From: Pyrrhosoma nymphula | Lineage: Eukaryota > Arthropoda > Insecta > Odonata > Coenagrionidae | NCBI GenBank assembly: GCA_963573305.1 | Contig: OY754339.1 | Coordinates: 74,509,376 to 74,573,375, forward strand | DNA: 64,000 bases | Reading direction: 5' to 3' | Shown here: positions 44,840-54,939 of the stretch, in pieces | How positions within the stretch are numbered: the first letter of the stretch is position 1 | Layout: each line of letters starts with the position of its first letter | Notes under the pieces: generated by a model | What the model saw: only the letters and a program-made list of their open reading frames with translations | Told to the model about the DNA's origin: nothing | Database searches by the model: none | Translations under genes and position numbers: made by a program

Positions 44840-45330
44840 AGAAGGGAATTGCTGAAGGGGGTCTGAGAAGAGACATAGAGAAATGGCTGGTGAAAACTTT
44901 AATATGGAGAGCGGGTCGGGTATGGGTCGGAAACTTGACCATTGCGAAGGGAGGATGTGCGTAGACTTTAGGCGTTTGAGATGTGGGTTTGGAGAAGGAT
45001 GGAAAACGTGAGCTGGATGGCGAGAAAGACGAACGAGGAGATATTAGATATGGTCGGAGAGGAGAGGAAGCTTGTGGCAGAGGTTCGGAGAAGGCAGAAG
45101 AGATGGATGGAGGAGGTTTTGAGAGGAGAGGGCATGTTGAAGAGGGTGACAGAGGGGAGAACACTGGGGAAGCGTGGGAGAGGAAGGAATAGAATAGGAA
45201 TTCTGGATGAAATAAGAGGAGGTAGAAGATATGAGGAATTTAAGAGGGATCTAATGGCAGGAAATCCTTAGGAGGGAACGCCAGACAATGTCTATGAAAT
45301 TGGTTATGAATTCGGACTGTCCAAGAACCT
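44840..45330 (+). pseudogene. non-LTR reverse transcriptase C-terminus, best copy
   Basis: KWLVKTLIWRAG, then after a frameshift MWVWRRMENVSWMARKTNEE, RRRQKRWMEEVLRGEG and RGRNRIGILDEIRGG. This is the conserved tail of a CFDP2-like/RTE-type or related reverse transcriptase. It ends at 45271 and is followed by a 3' UTR (AAGAACCTACCAATCAGCTG) shared with 6.8 kb. Confidence 0.62.
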
Positions 45331-45499
45331 ACCAATCAGCTGGTAGAATAACTGAATGAACAAAAATCGCATGATGTAGAACCACTTGATATTCCCTAAT
45401 CAATTCTCATCCCATGTTGACAAAATGTGACGACTTGAGAATGTTTAACCGACGAAACCACGCGACAAAATGTGTATTTTTGCATGAAACAAATATCAC

Positions 45500-45720
45500 C
45501 GCGTTCAGGGAATGGCTTCTAGGTCGCTAACACGTCATCCTGACAGCGGAAAAGTCACGGATTCGAATCCCGCCACGGGACTAATGTGATGATCATCCTA
45601 GAATTATTATCATAGGTTAGGTTGTGAGAAATAACCTCAGGATTTAAAATCACTTGAAAGCCCTAGTCTATCCCTCTTACTCGAGTAGATTGGTTATGGA
45701 GTTTCATCAGCGAAAAACAG
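45500..45720 (+). mobile_element. tRNA-derived SINE
   Basis: GGTCGCTAACACGTCATCC (anticodon-arm-like) and GGATTCGAATCCCGCCACGGG (near-perfect B box and T arm) are followed by a non-tRNA body (GGTTAGGTTGTGAGAAATAA). No acceptor stem closes. Confidence 0.5.
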
Positions 45721-46204
45721 AGGTACCATGGGAAAACTTGTCGTGGCACTGTGATGGTATATCTTAAAATTTATTTGAACCAAAAATGATTTAAAAATAA
45801 TATAATATTATGAAGAGTTTCTGGACATATTTCGCAGGAAAGATATTTTTGGTGAACTATAAGCGCCTACATTTTATTACCATACAATTCCCTGAGAGAA
45901 TTCGCTCCTTATAAACAATTTTTTTCGATAAGCATTCATTTTAAATATGAAAATACAATTTTCCCTTACGTTTCTCCCTATCTCGAACTTAAAAGTATGC
46001 TATTTCAAGTTCAATCCAGAAATATTTGAGTGGAAATGTTTGGTTTTACGTTGCTCATGTCAAACAGAGAACTTGTTTCTCTATGGCTAGCCAATATGTG
46101 AGTTAAATTATATTTTTACGGTCATTTGAAGGTGGAACCGCCTTACATCCTGCTGAAAATGCTATGAAAATTTGGAAACCTTGGTGGCGAAATGGTCAAC
46201 GTAT

Positions 46205-46411
46205 TGTCTTCAGAAATAGCTCTCGGGTTCTGCTACGTCTTTGTTTGTTGATGTCGAGCTTTCGCTACCTTTGCAAACAGCATCTTCTGGAGCAACTATA
46301 TCAACAGAAATAATTCATTATTATTACTGAAGATGCTGCCAGTAATGTCAGGGAAAGCTCGACATCAACAAACAACGACGCAGCACAACCCGAAAGCTAT
46401 TTCTGAAGACA
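46205..46411. repeat. foldback element, 83-bp arms
   Basis: 46205-46287 and 46329-46411 are inverted copies (about 87 percent) around a 41-nt spacer. The inner end of the right arm reads GAAGATGCTGCCAGTAATGT, then GGAAAGCTCGACATCAACAA. Confidence 0.85.
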
Positions 46412-47362
46412 GGTCGCAGCGAATAAGGTTACAAAAGAAATGAAGGCTATATTCCACTTGATTCTTGAAGCCGATTCCGACATTACAGTCGGCATAGTTG
46501 GCATAATTACTTACTCTGGCTTATGATTCCGTTTCTTTCGTTTGATTTTCGTCAAATCTTAGTTAAAATCCACAGGTTATGCGATGCATTGCGACTGGTA
46601 GGCCACGTCTACTCGACACAAAATTCTTCCCATGCACCCCTGTGTTCTTGCCTCACCTTCACTCATGAGCGTTCACGGCAATGCCTTCTCCACTTCACTT
46701 TAAAGCTCCTCGTCGGAGAAAGCCTACGATCAAAATTAAGGTATTTTGTGCGATATTTTACCCTATAGTCACAATGGAGACCATATTCGAGTATCATTTT
46801 TTAATTTAAGAAATCTACAAGAAGCATGAAGTGAATGATGTAGTAGTTGATATTGACACAAAAACATTGTTTTAAATCACAGATCTAAATATATGTTAAG
46901 GCTTTAATTTTACTAAATTTTTTCACGCCGTAAGCTTAAAATGTCTGAACTTGAATGTCTTGACACCACCTAGCTCCCCTACCTACTCGTACTTCGGGGA
47001 TAATATTCTGAAGCTTGTGAGATAATTTTTCAGAGAGAGTAACGTTTTCCATTTGGATTTTGCGTTTAAGGTAGGAGAAAGACTGCTAAGTAAACAAGTG
47101 GCTTGTTTTCGGAGTCGTCTATTAAACAGTTTATCTATAAGGGAAGAGTCGTAACCTTTTCGATTGGCTGTGTTGAATGTTATTTAACTTTTTGGAAAAT
47201 TCTCAGTTTGATAAGGCGATTGAGGTGAGGCGATAAATCCTTGCGTGAAACGCTGCATGTGGTAGCACTTAGAATTACTTTGGATTATAACGTCAGTAAA
47301 ATTTCTTTTCTAAAATATAGGAAAAGAATGGTTTTGATTCTTAAGGCAAATACTGACGTTTA
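46412..47362. other. no gene seen
   Basis: AT-rich, no recognisable coding or repeat structure. Confidence 0.3.
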
Positions 47363-47540
47363 AAAATTTATTCCGTTTTCTTTGAACTTCTGCAGTATGG
47401 TCTTTGTTGCTGGGGCGGAACATATATCTCGAATCTAAATCCAGTCTTAGTGACACAAAAGAAAATAATAAGAATGATAATGGGCGCCAAAAGAGATGAC
47501 GCTTCTAATCCATTCAATTTCTGTCAATTTAACAGACAAG
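47363..47540 (+). pseudogene. non-LTR RT C-terminal fragment (CR1/Jockey-like)
   Basis: KIYSVFFELLQYGLCCWGGT and VLVTQKKIIRMIMGAKRDDA match the thumb/C-terminal LxYG-xxxWG...LQKKxIRxI segment of CR1/Jockey-group elements. Both ends are lost. Confidence 0.58.
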
Positions 47541-49109
47541 ATGCTACGTTGAAAGGCTATCTAATGGTAGTGTATGCAAATGAGGAAGCGCTGATTTTTA
47601 TGAAATCGAAACTGAAATTTTAAAAAATCATTTAAATAACGTGTGGGTCATCTCGGCATGTGCTGAAAAAATCTAATATAAAGTGCAGCTTTAATATTTG
47701 CTTTGATAAATGTGCCATTTTTATATGGAGACACTAATATTACTCTCTAAATTAATGAAACCAAAGACAGTCATTTCAATTTACACACGGCGGGATCATG
47801 TGTGTTATCTGATAACATTAACAAGGTGTTAATTTTCTCAACAATCTTTTCTTTAAATTTTTTCTGCGTACAGTCCGTTGGAGAAAAAATATTTCCACCC
47901 GAAGCGGATCCGTAAGTTATATCCTTTAGTTTAAATAGGCAAAAGCTGCGTGTTTTTAAATGTCTTTTGGTATTTTTACTTGTTTTTAGGTGTATAGTTA
48001 TTAAAAAACCTCGGTGATTGACGGTTGCTCAGGACGAGCGGGACTAGAGAAGCACTAGGAAAATAGGGCAGGTAAAACTAACTCCAAGGAGTACGATGCT
48101 CGAACAGCTGATTGGAGGGAAAGTGTTGAAAGGCCAATGCCAAATTTACTCGCCCCACATGCTTGGAGACGCAGAAATTCTTTCCAGAACGTTCCCCCTT
48201 ATATTTTTCGTTCAAAAACATTCGTATTCCTCTTTCTCCCTCTCGGTGGACAGGCAATCGCTCAAGTAAACCAGGGCGAGTTCAACGGCATTAGATTTCA
48301 AAATAAAACTTTTAATATCCTGCCGGAGTATCCCCGTTAGCTTACCGCCTATCAGAATGGGGTGGGGGTAGAAAAAGCCATCGAGTTGGGGATCGAGCTC
48401 ACCGCTATCGCATTCTTTCCGAGGACGTTTCATCTGCTGCCAGCACAACTTAAGAGTGGAAGAAAGTCTACCGGTAAGATGCTCCAAACTTCCCCAGTAA
48501 AGTAGACCATTAAGAGCCCATTGACGATGGCTTTACCTCGCCTCGGCAACCTGACGGATACTCCGTGCTGACGGCGAGCAGGGAACCTTTGTTCATTTCA
48601 TCAGGAGATAAGGGAAACCCATGCTAATGCAAACCAGCAAATATACCAAGTGCTCAGCTTTATTAAAGACGCCAACGTCTTTTATACCTAAAATTAAAAC
48701 GTGTCTAGTATTTAATATGCTTCTTAAATGGATAAATAATATGTGAAGTCATGACTTGTTACAATAAAGGGTGCCAAATGACCTTTACCGTCTATACACC
48801 AAACAAATCAACTACCTACTACAACTACAAAGGAGCCACTAGAAAACGGACAGAGAGGGTTAGGCGCTGCGAAGTAGAAATTCTCTCATTTAAAATAATT
48901 TCTAAATATCTTAAGAATGTTTATCTCCTTGCCCCAGCAGATAGTGGCCGTAGTCAATTGGAAATAAAAATATAATTCAATGGATATCTGGAGCGATTCT
49001 TTAAATTTGATTTACGAAAACTTCTAGAGCAGGTAAAATTTAGTGAAGAAAATGTCCACAAAGATGAACCGAGAGAAATAAAAAAAACCTAAGGTAAAGG
49101 ACCCTTTAC
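47541..49109. other. no gene seen
   Basis: No supported gene. Open frames near 48137-48487 on both strands are short and without motifs. Confidence 0.3.
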
Positions 49110-49679
49110 TTAGGGTAGAACGACGCAGAGAAAATTGAGTTGTTTTTTTCTGAAGGAAACGAAATTGCTGGAATGGTGGAAGGAGGGAAAAAATGTCGTT
49201 GAAAATGAATTTTGGCTATCGCAAGAAGCCCAACAAATTCTGGGAGTTCCGGCCGGAAATACGTCCTGAGAAAGAATTTTAGCCGAGCGGGTACTAGAGC
49301 ATATAATCGCCGGTAAAGTTCCTCCCACAGTAAAGTATATGATCCATTGATTTGAGGAAGTAAATAATGGAGTATATTTTCGATAATTTTGAATAACCAG
49401 GCGCATAAGTGGCCGGAATATGCTGAGCGAGAAGACGTCTATCGAACGCGAGATATTGAACGACCTTTGTCGAAGAGGGCTCTTTTGCGCTTTGCAGAGC
49501 AGAATACTTGTGGTGCGGAAGGAAATGAGGACGACTATGGCAGAGGAATGATCCAACTTAAGGGTAAGTCCAGAATTCAGGCAAGCAAGGGATGGACGCG
49601 GGCGGGCAAAAAGGGACCACAAGGCATTCAATAATTTCTCAATACCTACGTCACAAAGTACAGGGGCACATACGAACAA
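49110..49679 (-). other. unexplained 189-codon open frame
   Basis: The longest uninterrupted frame in this stretch; it ends next to the endonuclease fragment starting at 49690. The product is Ser/Leu/Arg-rich with no known motif. The opposite strand also reads protein-like pieces (LLEWWKEGKK, FWLSQEAQQILGVPAG) with stops, so this may be the antisense of a decayed retroelement ORF1 or linker. Confidence 0.25.
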
Positions 49680-49689
49680 ATATTGAGTC

Positions 49690-50500
49690 AGTGTGTCGCT
49701 CTTTCAAATGTTATACTTAAAAAAATACGTGTGCTCGTTCTACAGACCGCCTGACAGTTATAATAAGTCAATCATTGCACTCGAGATACAAATAACGAAT
49801 ATAAATCCTAAGGATTCGGGACGAAGCTTCATTATAGGCGGAGATTTCAATGTCCCTTTAGTAGATTGGAGAAAGCTACATTTCAGGGAGGAGAGAAAAA
49901 TACAGCTGCGAGGCGCTTTTAGCTATGTTTACGTCAGACAACTTAGAACAGATACACCAAACAGAGGAGACGATATTTTTGATTTTCTGGCGACAAATTT
50001 ATCAGATAAAGGGGTAAATGTTGAAATCATAAATGGTATTAGTGACTATAGAGTAGTTACAGCTCAATTCTGTTGTGACCAGTATGAGAATCATAATAAG
50101 AGGAGAAAATTATTGGTTCATAGGAAAGCTGATGTCATCGCACTTGGACTTTATCTACAGGAATCCCTTATTGACTTTCGAAAGGAAAGTGGAAAAGATA
50201 CAGAGGCGACTCAGAAAAGGTTTGTATATATCGTACGTTTTGGGATTGAAAAATACATTCTATTCAAATACAAAAAGGAGGGTACAAGCTGAAATGGTAT
50301 AATTGGTGTATGATTGGAGGTGAGGGAAGCGCTAAGGCAGAATAGAGTTTGCCATGCTAAAAGGGAGCAAATTCTAGCAACTACCAACAATATAGGTAGT
50401 GATTCAGCAGTCAAAAAGTAAAGGGCATCTAACACGGCTTTCAAGGAAGCATTAAATAATTCCTTCATGGAGTTTAAGAGTGAAACTCTCGACAATCAGC
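49690..50500 (+). pseudogene. CR1-group endonuclease and linker
   Basis: VCSFYRPPDSYNKSIIALEI, SFIIGGDFNVPLVDWRKL, RGDDIFDFLATNLSD, INGISDYRVVTAQF and FGIEKYILFKYKK are the second half of an APE endonuclease plus the start of the inter-domain linker. The catalytic D-x-N (GDFN) is present and the SDH motif reads SDY, so it is likely dead. An extension with frameshift continues to about 50500. Confidence 0.7.
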
Positions 50501-51689
50501 TCAGAACTAAATAATAATTTATAGCTTGTAGCGGTAGGTTGATTGTAATATCAAGAAATTTCGAAATTTTATGGGCCTTTCTTTCTTTTGGTTCCAATCT
50601 GGCCCATAATAAAGCATAAAAAATTTGGGCTCAATCGGACAACGTTTTGAGGTCCCGCTAAGGTTTAAAAATATGAACAATAGTTATTTTTCCGGCGAAA
50701 AACACGGGTTTGCCTACTTTAAAGTGCGGCAGAGGGGGCTGTTACACTGGAATACATCTCTTCTGTGTCGTACTTGGCAAGCGGGACGTATGATCGGGCT
50801 GCTTATTTTCTTTCCGGGGTTTATCCTTTAGTTCGCGGCGTTTGATAATAGATTATATTAAGAGCAATGATGAATTGTGCTATGATCTCCACGTGTGCCT
50901 GCGTACACCGAACTTATACATTTTGCTGTGCAAATCTCATTCCATTTGTTCAGTCAGATCCATCTCTATCATTCTTTTTCCTCTCTTTTATCATGAGGAA
51001 GAAATGACGGAAGACGAGGATGACGAATCAGATTGGCTGATTGTGGGTTCTATCCTGGATTTCGTAACTTCAAAGCTTACCACTCTTCGCCAGTCATTGC
51101 ATTGTATAAAGTATCTCCAAGAAAAAGAAGAAAAATATTCGCGATAATGCTAGGCAGACTATTTTGAAACTAGAGGTGTTCTGAAAAAATACATGCATCC
51201 TGATTGCATAATCCAATTACTCTGCAGTGTCTGTCGTGCAGTTACATGCACTTTTTAAATCTTTACAAAGGCCTCTGACGAAGTGAAAAAAAACTCATGA
51301 GACACACCACAGTGAGTGTATGACTTATCTAACCAATACTTTTGACAAAAGTTATGTCAATCCTATGAATATGATCAAGTCGAAGAGGATTGATTTTGGT
51401 AGATGTCAATAAAATAAGCCTCATTGGTTATATGACCCGGTTACTGCAAAGCGCGAGAGAGGTTAAGCGTAAATGTCCATATCAGCAGCACCTAGAAAAA
51501 AAGGAGCGAGGAAGAGATCACTCAGCTAATGGGGAACGTAAATGCGAAACGTGTTGGTATCAAGAGCCGAAAAAATTATCTACTGATGACGATTCCAAAA
51601 ACAAGGATGAGTAAATAATAGTACTTCTTGCTGTTCTCAAACCATTACACTTTGATTTTTTATTAAATTTCCGTTTATTTTTCATTCGT
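50501..51689. other. no gene seen
   Basis: Several ORFs of 60-100 codons without motifs; no splice-supported structure. Confidence 0.3.
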
Positions 51690-52038
51690 AACTTTTACGC
51701 CTACAATCCGAGGTCCCACGAGGAAGTGATTAACCCTGCTTTCAAATAAAGAGATAACATCCGCTTTGGATAGGGCCTTGGCAAGTGATCGGAATGCTGC
51801 TCGTATCACAAATTCTATTGCAAAAACAACTGCACAAGCTCTTGGCATTGATTTGAACAACCTTAAAATTCGAGAATTTTACTGTTCTGTGCGTGAGCAT
51901 TGTATTGAGAACCGAACTCAAATAGCCATGGATTTTAAGGATGTGTTCCTGGGCACTGCAAAATTAAATTTTTCCATGAAATTGGTGTATGCTCTCAAGT
52001 CTACCACTAATATCAATTTGAATGGCCATTCACATTAA
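51690..52038 (+). pseudogene. fragment of an unnamed arthropod repeat-family protein
   Basis: RALASDRNAARITNSIAKTT followed by AQALGIDLNNLKIREF resembles a segment recurring in uncharacterised arthropod proteins (LD-R-x-SDR...A..LG.D...L.I..S). I know the pattern but not a domain name. The frame is closed upstream by stops. Confidence 0.3.
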
Positions 52039-52063
52039 AGCCAATCAAACCAATACTTATGGT

Positions 52064-52079
52064 AGCCCTGAAAAGGGCA
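52064..52079 (-). promoter_or_regulatory. histone-type 3' stem-loop (possible relic)
   Basis: The minus strand reads TGCCCTTTTCAGGGCT, a 5-bp stem with TTTC loop and A/G after it, close to the replication-dependent histone mRNA 3' stem-loop. No histone coding sequence lies upstream on that strand, so it would be a relic or a chance match. Confidence 0.3.
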
Positions 52080-52145
52080 TTGTCAATCAACAACGATGTC
52101 AGCAGCTGGAAGCGTTGTAATTAATACTAGCGACTAAAAACCTTG

Positions 52146-52995
52146 TCAGTTAAGTTTTTTATATTTATTCGGGTAGAAGCATGTCATCGCTCTAAAGAAA
52201 TCGGCGTATAATTCTCCTTTTGTGTGGTACCTGCTCCTCCAGACATTCCACACTAAATATGTCTCAAAGGACTCCACGTAAATTCTGCCAATTCTTCTCC
52301 GCATATCCCTCTTCAATGTCGACCACAAACTCTCGATATTCTGAGTATGCGTCTTCTTATCGCCTGGCTTCACGAAGTTAACGGAGTGGTTAACGACGTC
52401 GTGGTGGTATCCCAATTCGGCTAGCCCACTATATCCCCTCCACATATCGGTCTTAAGGACTGACCCCTTTTCAACGTATTTTTGGATCGCTTCGTTGAGA
52501 GTGGCAGCGTCTCGCGTCTTTCAACGAAACAGAAACGTTTCCCGGGTTTCCCCTGTCAATCCCTCCCAATACCCACTTGGTCCTGGTAACCCTGCCGCGA
52601 TTGTACTTCCGGCGACCAAAGGCGCTCTCATCAATCTCCACTATGTGCCCGGGGCCCCCTATCTGCCGGCTCTCCTCCTGTAACCATACAAGAATGAGCT
52701 CCCTCAAGCTGGAAACTATTCTAGCCACAATATGTTGTTCCAGCCGCACTTCCTTTGAAATAATGTCGGCTGGATAGCGATTCAGCCAGCCGACAGCCAC
52801 CGCCATAACGTCCTCGACTCCAGTTCTGAAGTTGGCGAAGAAGGTCTCTGTCGTTATGGTGGTCGACTGCAGGCACGTCGAATTTTTGCAACGGTAAGCA
52901 GGAAGCCTACACTTGCCTTTGGACTTCACTGCCCGCATATCCCCACATTTACATATCTTGTATTTGCCTTGGCTAGTGGGAGGAGAAAAATGCAC
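52146..52995 (-). pseudogene. Merlin-type (IS1016/ISXO2-like) transposase, frameshifted
   Basis: Minus strand: zinc-ribbon-like CKCGDMRAVKSKGKCRLPAY with CKNSTC, helix KEVRLEQHIVARIVSSLREL, catalytic IVEIDESAFGRRKYNRG and TKWVLGGIDR, then after a one-base frameshift near 52520 KTRDAATLNEAIQKYV, LKTDMWRGYSGLAELGYHHD, VNHSVNF and HTQNIESLWSTLKRD. These are the DDE motifs (D in EIDES, D in KTDMW, E in NIESLW) of the ISXO2-like domain carried by eukaryotic Merlin transposons. All three catalytic residues are present. No TIRs were found. Only the frameshift visibly breaks it. Confidence 0.75.
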
Positions 52996-52999
52996 CTCT

Positions 53000-53528
53000 T
53001 GCCTTTCTTTTAACTTTTATACATTACCCTGCAAATAGAGGAATAGATAAATTAGTGAAAGTAGGTGAAAACACACCCTCTGCCAAACACCCTTGCAGGA
53101 CATCGCTACCGGAATTCCGATCCCACGTGGGTTAGCTTAAAATAGGAGTCGTGGGAGAAATCTTACTTTTCCCCCCTCCCCTCCCATAGCTTCGGCGTTG
53201 CCAATTTTCTGGATGCAATCGGTTAAAATCACATCAATTTTCGTAAAATCGTTATTTCTCATCGTAGAACCTCGATCAAAAGACGTACTTAATCGCTCCG
53301 CCATCAGGAGTAACATTACATTATTTATTTACCTCTAAGCATCCGAATTATTAAAGTAAAAACCTGTCATCCAATTCTTCAAAATGTCATAGAAGTCATT
53401 GACAGTTTATATGACAAATATTCACTACATTGAATAACAAAAAAGTGGTTCGCGGAGTTGTACTCGCCTCATCCTATTCAAGTTTCTCAAACACATTTTC
53501 ACTTTGAATGAAAATGTGGTCACCACCG
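53000..53528. other. no gene seen; SINE-like tail
   Basis: 53095-53150 contains a segment (complement GCAAGGGTGTTTGGCAGAGG) resembling tails of insect tRNA-SINEs. Nothing else recognised. Confidence 0.3.
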
Positions 53529-54320
53529 TTAAAATTGTTGACATAACATGTACCACTCCGGACCCACAATATTCAATTTTATTTCCAAGTTTAGTTGCTT
53601 AGCTTTGGCGTAACGTTTCCTGTTTAAAGGAGTGGTAGATCCGTTTATATAAATGCAGTGACTTGGGATATCGCCCAGGCCAATATTCCCTGTGGTGAGA
53701 CCGCGCTTGATTCTGCGGCCAATCACAAGGCCAGACTCATGGGTGGGTCGTAGGGACGAACAAACCTTCGGGGTCAGTATAAATTCACATTCATTAGAGG
53801 GAACCAGTTTTGGCCAGAAGCAGTCGTTGATGTCACTGGTAAGGCAATTAAAACAGAGTGTGATACTCGTTTTACACACGATTTCTTCAATATTTTCACT
53901 GTCACGCTGTAGCTTAATGAACTTCAATTACGTTTCTTCACAGGCTCTGGCTTTTAGGCTTAAATTAAGGTGTTTACCTTCTCGAGAAGTTGGGCGTGGT
54001 CCTCCAGGGTCTCCCGCCATACCACGATCGACGTGGTCCCCCTTGAGTTGTTTCATGCGGTCGAGCAGCTCAGCCAGGAGGTGACTTTGTGGTGGCTCTG
54101 GTGATAGGCTGCGGACGTAGGTTGTGGCTGGAACTGGTGTAGGGGTGCAATCGTCACGGTTGGCTCTGCTCTTAATGAGGCAGGATGCACACACCCAGGT
54201 CTTCAGCAGCTTTTCCACCGTTTGCAGGTCGCCATCAGTCAGGGATACGTAAAGGGGATGACTGCCGCACCTAACCGACTTGATTTTGCTTGAGAGCTAA
54301 GCGGCATTTGACACAATAGT
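53529..54320 (-). pseudogene. non-LTR ORF1 with PHD-like finger and FP-like domain
   Basis: Minus strand: a broken PHD-like zinc finger (CVKC...VRCGSHPLYVSLTDGDL...WVCASCL, with a frameshift) at 54180-54310, a heptad segment (LLAELLDRMKQLKG) at about 54040-54080, and a C-terminal part with IPSHCIYINGSTTPLNRKRY then AKAKQLNLE at 53570-53660, typical of the baculovirus-FP-like C-terminal domain of CR1-group ORF1 proteins. A stop separates the two halves at about 53928. The expected ORF2 downstream is absent; the Merlin remnant is there instead. Confidence 0.55.
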
Positions 54321-54939
54321 TAGTCATTGAAGTCAATAGAGGCCAGAGATCGGGAAAACTCACGTTCGCACACGACGACAGGCAGAGAGGGAATGGATTA
54401 CAGTTAATTCGCGATAACTTGGCCGACACTCAGTAGTCTACAGCGCAGGTGGGCCTAGTACAACTCAGAAAATAGGGGACGCAGCGCTTACTGAGAGGGG
54501 AGCCATGCGCGAACAGTTTTCCCGCGGTGGAAAGGGAGGAAGTAAGGGAGGACGGCTCCCATTCAAATCTGAAGTCGAATGGGCTGACTGTTTACGCCCG
54601 CATGTTGTCCAGGTGAGCCGAGGATAATCACGTGAGGCTTGAAAACCATACCCCTTGATGGACAAAATTGTAAGGAAACAGGAAGAGGCACTTGATTTCA
54701 TCAGCCTGGAGAAGGCTACCACTAGGTACTTCATTTACAGGTGGTAGGAAGATCATGGATAGGTACACAGAAAAGTAGAGAAGAAAAAAAGTAAGAAAGC
54801 AACTATCATTGGTGATATTTCACAATGAATTCAAATACTAACACACGTAAAGAAACCTTAAACTAACAATAAGACAATATTTGGATATGTTAGTATTAGT
54901 TAGGTGTCCATCAGTGGTCACACTGACTTAGAGACGGGA
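54321..54939. other. no gene seen
   Basis: No supported motif; a minus 89-codon frame at 54465-54734 has none. Confidence 0.3.

Noticed and set aside
45500..45600. Genuine tRNA gene
   Set aside because: B box is good but no acceptor stem closes; a non-tRNA body follows, as in SINEs.
52146..52995. Bacterial contamination (IS1595/ISXO2-like transposase)
   Set aside because: Surrounded by insect-type repeats with matching AT content; Merlin is the eukaryotic carrier of this domain.
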